A stretch of DNA of 17,018 nt from UBA2767 sp964194535. Lineage in GTDB: Bacteria; Pseudomonadota; Alphaproteobacteria; Rhizobiales; Methyloligellaceae. Both the position numbers and the translations under genes were made by a program. Location: assembly GCA_964194535.1 (NCBI GenBank), contig CAXMMX010000126.1, positions 1 to 17,018 of the forward strand, read 5' to 3'. This document shows, one piece after another, positions 13,257-17,018 of this stretch (the stretch's first letter is position 1; every line of letters starts with the position of its first letter). The notes beneath the pieces are model-generated. The model ran no database searches. It saw only the letters and a list, made by a program, of their open reading frames with translations, and had not been told where the DNA came from.

Positions 13257-14135
13257 ATGGGGCAACGCCCGGCAATAGAGCGCTATTTCGTGTGCATCGG
13301 TGCGCAAAAAGCCGGCACGACCTGGCTGGCGCGTGTCCTGTCGCGCCATGACGAGGTGTTCGTCACACCGGTCAAGGAAATCCACTATTTCGACCATATT
13401 GCCGGTCTGAGCGAGCATCTGAGCCCGCGTAAGCGGCGCTCCCGCACCCGCAAATATCATCAGCGCATGTGGACCCAGTGGCACAAATGGCGGGCGTACC
13501 GGGCGCAAGGCGCATGGTATCGCACCTATATGCGCGAAACACTCGATGATGACTGGTACGCGTCATTGTTCGAGCAGCGCGGCGGCAAGAGCGTCGCGGG
13601 AGAAGCCACGCCGGAATATGCCCTTATCGGTGAAGCGGGCATGTGGCATCTCAAAAGTCTGGCGCCCGATGCGCGCATCATCTTCATCATGCGAAATCCG
13701 GTCACGCGCGCCTGGTCGCAGCTGCTGCACCAGTGCCGCGTGCGCAAGCTCGATGCAGGCTCATTGAGCGTTTCGGAATTTCTCGCCATTACGGAGGAGG
13801 AACGCTTCGAGGCGCTGGCGGACTATATCTCTGTTCTCGATGCGCTTGATGCGGTGTTTGAGCCGGAGCAGCTATTGATCGAATTTTATGAAGACATTCA
13901 CGCCGACCGTTCAGCTGCGCTGAAGCGTATTTGTACGTTTCTCGGAGTTGGCTTTGATGGGTCGCGCCAAGGCGGGCTGGAGAAGCGCTACAATCCTTCG
14001 CAGAGCGCGCGGATGCCGGGAGATTTGCACAAGAGCCTTTGTATTAAATACCGCGCTATGGTGCGCGAGGTTGAGGATCGTATGGGCCGTGTCCCGTCGG
14101 CCTGGCAACGCGATTTCAATCTGCCATCAGGTTGA
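13257..14135 (+). CDS. Sulfotransferase family protein (PAPS-dependent)
   Basis: This soluble protein of 292 aa carries the PAPS-binding signatures of the sulfotransferase fold. The 5'-phosphosulfate loop is FVCIGAQKAGTTWLARVL (11-28), and KEIHYFD (40-46) and GEATPEYA (115-122) are at the expected places. The 3'-phosphate motif is RIIFIMRNPVTRAWSQ (140-155). It would move sulfate from PAPS to a hydroxyl or amine of an unknown acceptor, possibly a cell-surface glycan or lipid. No helix or signal is seen. ATG at 13257 is chosen over GTG at 13245 since the latter overlaps its own AAAGG. It lies 35 nt beyond the mobile element and 13 nt before the PH-domain gene, probably as an operon. Confidence 0.88.
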   Translation: MGQRPAIERYFVCIGAQKAGTTWLARVLSRHDEVFVTPVKEIHYFDHIAGLSEHLSPRKRRSRTRKYHQRMWTQWHKWRAYRAQGAWYRTYMRETLDDDWYASLFEQRGGKSVAGEATPEYALIGEAGMWHLKSLAPDARIIFIMRNPVTRAWSQLLHQCRVRKLDAGSLSVSEFLAITEEERFEALADYISVLDALDAVFEPEQLLIEFYEDIHADRSAALKRICTFLGVGFDGSRQGGLEKRYNPSQSARMPGDLHKSLCIKYRAMVREVEDRMGRVPSAWQRDFNLPSG

Positions 14136-14148
14136 TATGTTCTAGGTC

Positions 14149-14637
14149 ATGACACAGCAAGACACCACGCAGACACAAGAGGACACCATGCATTTCAAAG
14201 CGCATTGGACCCTCTTCCTCCCTGCGCTCGTGGTCGCGCTCCTTTATGGCGGGTTGTGGGTATTTCTGCTTGTGAACGGCAAGGGAGACACTGCGCTGGC
14301 GCGGATTATGCTGCTGGTGCTCATGCTGATCGTGCCGGTTTTGCTGGTGCGCGCTTACTTGCGCTTTGCGTCTTTCGGGCTGCTCATAAGACGACAGGCC
14401 GTTATTTACCGGCGCGGCTGGCTGCGTCCGCGCTGGCGTCGCGTAAAACTGGAAAGCCTGTCAGGGGTGCGCCCGGTCCTGAGCCCGCTAGGGGGCGTGT
14501 TCGGTGGCGGTGCGATTGTCCTCTCACGGCTCGATGATATCGATATCCGGCTCTATGACGTTGATGGACCTGAAGAGGCGGCGCGCCAGATATCGCGGCG
14601 TCTGCGTATCGTTCAGGCGCGGCACAAGCCTATTTAG
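14149..14637 (+). CDS. Bacterial PH-domain membrane protein (YdbS/YdbT-like)
   Basis: The 162-aa protein has a polar Thr/Gln-rich head and two transmembrane helices (about 20-43 and 51-70). A domain of about 90 residues follows, with FGLLIRRQAVIYRRGWLRPR then WRRVKLESLSGVRPVLSP and IRLYDVDGPEEAARQI, which fits bacterial PH domains of the bPH_2 type. Their role is largely unknown; some are in membrane-stress or secretion loci. The gene starts 13 nt after the sulfotransferase stop on the same strand and probably shares its mRNA. An in-frame ATG at 14188 would drop the polar head. The stop abuts, tail-to-tail, the minus-strand gene at 14641. Confidence 0.72.
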   Translation: MTQQDTTQTQEDTMHFKAHWTLFLPALVVALLYGGLWVFLLVNGKGDTALARIMLLVLMLIVPVLLVRAYLRFASFGLLIRRQAVIYRRGWLRPRWRRVKLESLSGVRPVLSPLGGVFGGGAIVLSRLDDIDIRLYDVDGPEEAARQISRRLRIVQARHKPI

Positions 14638-14640
14638 AAA

Positions 14641-15342
14641 TCATGGCCAGACGCGCCGTCCGGTCCGCCGCGGTGCAACCGACTGGCGCAAATGTCTCCA
14701 CAGGCACAGTGTCAGCGCGGTCATGGCAGAGAAGATCAACGCCATAACGGCGAGCATCCAGGAGCGCTCGCGCACACCCGACGCGCCCGGGCCGGCACGG
14801 CTGTCTGCTCCGGTCTTGCCGGTGTTCAGAGCGAGTTTTGAATTTAGGCTGGAGGTTCCATCGCTTTTCCCGCGGGCATCAGGCCCGCTTGCGAAGGGTT
14901 TGGCCTCTCGTGCCCCCGAAACCAGACCAGCAGGATGGTTGTCCGGCAAGTCCTCGCTTGCCAGCGGCTGGTTATCTGGCCAGGACCGCGTAACACTGGG
15001 CGCCTCGAAATGCGTCATGCGGCGGACAAGGCCGCGCTCCAGGGCCACCACTTTGATCGGTGCGGGAGTCGCCTCATTTTCAGGCGGCGGGGGCAGTGCA
15101 AGCGCATAGGTCTCTTCACCGGGGCCGTTATCAGCAAGCGTATTGGTGAACAGGTTCGGGCGGTGCTGCCAGGACCCGTTGGCCTTTTGAGCCATTGCGG
15201 GTTTGGAAACAATCGCTGGAGCTGAACGCGACGCGCGTGAATCCAGCATCGCAAGCGTGAACACAGTCAGAAACACGGCAAGGCCTACAAGAAAGTCCCT
15301 GACTATCTTGTAGCCCCGCCGATCATTAGGGGAGGGTTTCAT
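14641..15342 (-). CDS. Bitopic membrane protein of unknown function
   Basis: This 233-aa protein has one N-terminal helix (about 16-34), a long polar middle rich in Pro, Ala, Ser and Asn (including LALPPPPEN), and a second helix near the C-terminus (about 195-215). A very basic tail follows (RHLRQSVAPRRTGRRVWP). The middle part is probably disordered and periplasmic. The ATG at 15342 has GAGGA about 7 nt upstream. No family is recognised and no catalytic motif is visible. The layout resembles envelope-spanning linker or regulatory proteins, but that is speculation. Its promoter region is shared with the slyD-like gene on the other strand. Confidence 0.6.
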   Translation of the reverse strand: MKPSPNDRRGYKIVRDFLVGLAVFLTVFTLAMLDSRASRSAPAIVSKPAMAQKANGSWQHRPNLFTNTLADNGPGEETYALALPPPPENEATPAPIKVVALERGLVRRMTHFEAPSVTRSWPDNQPLASEDLPDNHPAGLVSGAREAKPFASGPDARGKSDGTSSLNSKLALNTGKTGADSRAGPGASGVRERSWMLAVMALIFSAMTALTLCLWRHLRQSVAPRRTGRRVWP

Positions 15343-15542
15343 TTTTCAATCCTCAGTCACACACACTTGAAGAAAGACTCGCAAGCGATCATTCATCATG
15401 ATTTTGCGGCGCAGTTTTAACCGTAATGTGTCGAGCCGGCGTATTTTGTGTGGCGCAAATGAGGAGGCTTGCGCGAGCCTCACCGGTCACGGGGTTGAAC
15501 TCCGTTTTCCAAAGTTTCATAGGCAGGTTCAGCGACATGAAA

Positions 15543-15565
15543 TATCGTCACTTGAGAGGACGATA
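15543..15565 (+). promoter_or_regulatory. Inverted repeat in the slyD leader
   Basis: TATCGTC and GACGATA are perfect reverse complements around a 9-nt loop, 14 nt before the AGGAG of the FKBP gene. It could be an operator or a leader hairpin. No T-tract is present. Confidence 0.3.
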
Positions 15566-15590
15566 AGCTACTTAATTCAGGAGATAATTT

Positions 15591-16055
15591 GTGAATATCA
15601 GTGATAAATGCGTGGTTGCTTTCCACTACAAACTGACCAATTCAGATGGCGAGCAGCTGGATTCTTCAGATGGCCAGGACCCGCTTAAATATCTTCACGG
15701 CGCCAGCAACATTGTACCTGGTCTTGAGAAAGAGCTCGAAGGCAGGAAGGCGGGAGATGCACTCAAGGTCGAAGTGCAGCCGGATGAAGGCTACGGGAAG
15801 GTGAACCCGGAAATGGTTCAAAAAGTACCGCGCAGCGCTTTCGATGGTGCGCCGGAAATCAAGCTGGGCATGCAATTCCGGGCGCAAGGCCCCGGCGGAG
15901 AGGCACAGCTCATCACCGTTAAAGAAGTCAGCGAAGAAGAAATCACCGTCGATGGCAATCATCCGCTTGCCGGTCAGGTGCTGCACTTCGATGTCACAAT
16001 CGAGGATGTGCGCGAGGCGAGCGAGGAAGAACTCGCTCATGGCCACGCGCATTAA
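15591..16055 (+). CDS. slyD: SlyD-like FKBP-type peptidyl-prolyl isomerase
   Basis: The 154-aa protein has the SlyD layout. FKBP strands come first (VVAFHYKLTNSDGEQLDSS), then YLHGASNIVPGLEKELEGRK (34-53). An insert-in-flap chaperone domain (about 68-122) begins PDEGYGKVNPEMVQKVPRS, and the C-terminal FKBP part has the hallmark DGNHPLAGQVLHFDV (121-135). The tail is short with three His (HGHAH), far less metal-binding than in E. coli SlyD. It catalyses prolyl isomerisation and acts as a chaperone in the cytoplasm; a role in nickel handling is doubtful here. It starts with GTG, supported by AGGAG 7 nt upstream. Confidence 0.92.
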   Translation: MNISDKCVVAFHYKLTNSDGEQLDSSDGQDPLKYLHGASNIVPGLEKELEGRKAGDALKVEVQPDEGYGKVNPEMVQKVPRSAFDGAPEIKLGMQFRAQGPGGEAQLITVKEVSEEEITVDGNHPLAGQVLHFDVTIEDVREASEEELAHGHAH

Positions 16056-16104
16056 TATCCGGGAGTCTCACAGCCCCGTGGTTTGACAAATATGACAGGT
16101 GCGG

Positions 16105-16503
16105 ATGACACTTGAGCCCATGCGTTTGTTTCTCATCGCTTTTCTGAGTTTGCTCTTTCTTGGGGCCGGGTATGATGATGTCTGGTCCGATGACAAGATG
16201 TCTTCGGCCAAACCCTCAAACAGTATGATCATCGGCATGGCGCAGCAATTTGTGCTGGAGCACTACCAGCGCCAGCCAGCGAGCCATTTCGATATCGCCT
16301 TCGACATCGCCAACATCCATCCCCAGCCGGATAAAGGCTACTGGGCAGTTGTCGGCGGGTTTATGGCGGATGCGGGCGGCAAGAATTACAAGCCCCATGC
16401 ATTCGGCATCGCCATACGGCTGGTCTGCCCGGACCATGAAAAGATGAAATGCTGGCAGATGGAAAAACTGGTGATCGACCAGACGATTATCCTGAATAAT
16501 TAG
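16105..16503 (+). CDS. Small exported protein of unknown function
   Basis: The product of about 132 aa begins with a signal peptide (MRLFLIAFLSLLFLGAG) and continues as a compact domain. It has MIIGMAQQFVLEHYQRQPAS, FDIAFDIANIHPQPDKGYWA, VVGGFMADAGG and RLVCPDHEKMKC. Two Cys near the end may form a disulfide. No lipobox Cys follows the signal, so it should be periplasmic or secreted. The ATG at 16105 is preferred over the GTG at 16099 because AGG lies upstream at a usable distance; an ATG at 16120 is a further option. No family is recognised. Its stop lies inside the inverted repeat shared with the converging gene. Confidence 0.65.
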   Translation: MTLEPMRLFLIAFLSLLFLGAGYDDVWSDDKMSSAKPSNSMIIGMAQQFVLEHYQRQPASHFDIAFDIANIHPQPDKGYWAVVGGFMADAGGKNYKPHAFGIAIRLVCPDHEKMKCWQMEKLVIDQTIILNN

Positions 16504-16523
16504 GTCATGAGTTCATGACCTAA
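16500..16523. terminator. Perfect inverted repeat holding both stop codons of convergent genes
   Basis: TTAGGTCATGA-GT-TCATGACCTAA has 11-bp perfect arms. The plus gene's TAG (16501-16503) lies in the left arm and the minus gene's TAG (16520-16522) in the right arm. There is no T-tract, so it is at best an atypical bidirectional terminator. Confidence 0.4.
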
Positions 16524-16906
16524 AGTTCCACGGCAAGAAAATATATGGTGTATGCCCAGGCGGCGAGGCCCAGAACTATGAATATCACGCCAAGGATCCA
16601 GCTCCACGTCTTCCCTCGAGCCGCTCTACCTATGACCTCGGCAATCTTGATGAAGAGCATGCATATGCCACCCCCGACAAAAAACCCCATCAGGCCGCCG
16701 ATCAGCCAGTCAGGGAGAGACGGGCCCATATGCGGAGGCATAAGAGGTTGCGCCCTCACGGCGGCGTTGAGCATTATGAAACCCAGCATCAGGGCTGCGA
16801 CGAAAGCTGGCCCTCTCAAGCGAAGAAAATAGCCGCGCTCAAACCAGTTGCGCCCGTGGTCCGGAATGCCCCAATACCCGACCGGCACTTCGCTCTCCAG
16901 TTTCAT
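16520..16906 (-). CDS. Small three-helix membrane protein of unknown function
   Basis: The 128-aa protein has a hydrophilic N-terminus (MKLESEVPVGYWGIPDHGRN) and three helices at about 32-50, 67-89 and 102-126. A Met/Pro-rich loop (PLMPPHMGPSLPDW) lies between helices 1 and 2, and RAARGKTWSW connects 2 and 3. The start overlaps the stop of the upstream minus-strand gene as ATGA (16903-16906), so translation is coupled. No family or active-site motif is recognised. The Met-rich loop could bind a metal, but this is only a suggestion. Confidence 0.65.
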   Translation of the reverse strand: MKLESEVPVGYWGIPDHGRNWFERGYFLRLRGPAFVAALMLGFIMLNAAVRAQPLMPPHMGPSLPDWLIGGLMGFFVGGGICMLFIKIAEVIGRAARGKTWSWILGVIFIVLGLAAWAYTIYFLAVEL

Positions 16907-17018
16907 TGTGGGTCCGTTTTGTCCATTTCAAGCTTCCGGAGAATCCGAGAAAGCCGAAGCGGCTTTATCCGGTCACGGACTTCCCGCCACTCGATAGAGC
17001 CGTCATATTCGTCGCCAA
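16903..17018 (-). CDS. C-terminal end of an unidentified gene
   Basis: An open frame enters from the right edge and ends with TGA overlapping the next ATG. The 37 visible residues (GDEYDGSIEWREVRDRIKP, then LRLSRILRKLEMDKTDPQ) are highly charged and end in an amphipathic helix. The coupled overlap with the 128-aa membrane protein supports a real gene. The fragment is too short to identify. Confidence 0.55.
   Translation of the reverse strand, partial: GDEYDGSIEWREVRDRIKPLRLSRILRKLEMDKTDPQ

Noticed and set aside
1..17018. CRISPR array, tRNA genes, integrase or phage genes
   Set aside because: No regularly spaced identical repeats, tRNA-like cloverleaf signatures or recombinase motifs were seen; the direct repeats at 4641-5015 have irregular spacing and related, non-unique spacers.

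Overview
The window looks like a chromosomal segment of an alphaproteobacterium with moderately high GC. The class is an inference. It rests on a TadE/TadG-type pilus pair, an ECF sigma/anti-sigma operon divergent from an exported TPR protein, a small two-helix membrane protein family that I associate with alphaproteobacteria, and a dispersed palindrome (ATGTCCGCTT...AAGCGGACAT) whose spurious translations I recall from that class. No rRNA, tRNA, CRISPR array, transposase or phage gene was found.

Layout. 1-1403 (minus): the end of a tad-type locus, a TadG-like protein followed by the start of a TadE-like pseudopilin. 1404-1926: gene-free, with a triple palindrome array. 1927-3866 (plus): a 50-aa exported or anchored peptide overlapping a multi-pass membrane protein (ATGA junction), then a membrane-anchored SGNH hydrolase with a degenerate last motif. 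3867-5052: about 1.2 kb without a credible gene, holding two more palindromes, a 200-bp imperfect inverted repeat that could be a structured RNA, and GC-rich modular direct repeats. 5053-6433: an unknown membrane protein (minus) and a stand-alone receiver protein that lacks its phospho-acceptor Asp and is followed in frame by TAG-ATG. 6615-7517: an orphan DppC/OppC-like ABC permease.

7687-9797: an exported TPR protein (minus) divergent from an ECF sigma factor and its translationally overlapping membrane anti-sigma factor, probably an envelope-stress module. 9818-10300: YtoQ (minus). 10420-10589: a MITE-like element with perfect 54-bp terminal inverted repeats. 10623-11394: a TauE/SafE permease broken by +1 nt in a G8 tract. 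11571-11707: a 28-aa one-helix protein with a strong ribosome binding site and a textbook terminator. 11814-12893: two paralogous two-helix small proteins (minus) on either side of an SRPBCC/START protein (plus). 12951-13221: a second, diverged element of the same inverted-repeat family. 13257-14637: a sulfotransferase and a bacterial PH-domain membrane protein, probably one operon. 14641-15342 (minus): an unknown bitopic protein. 15591-16055: a SlyD-like FKBP isomerase. 16105-17018: a small exported protein converging on a two-gene minus-strand operon that runs off the window.

Themes. The window is rich in small membrane proteins (28, 50, 56 and 61 aa) and in non-autonomous palindromic repeats, and three genes carry lesions in key positions (SGNH Asp, receiver Asp, TauE frame). 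No complete new defence or metabolic system is visible. The most distinctive unexplained items are the inverted-repeat element family inserted between divergent gene pairs, the possible structured RNA near 4.1-4.3 kb, the poly-G frameshift, and the paralogous small proteins around the START-domain gene.
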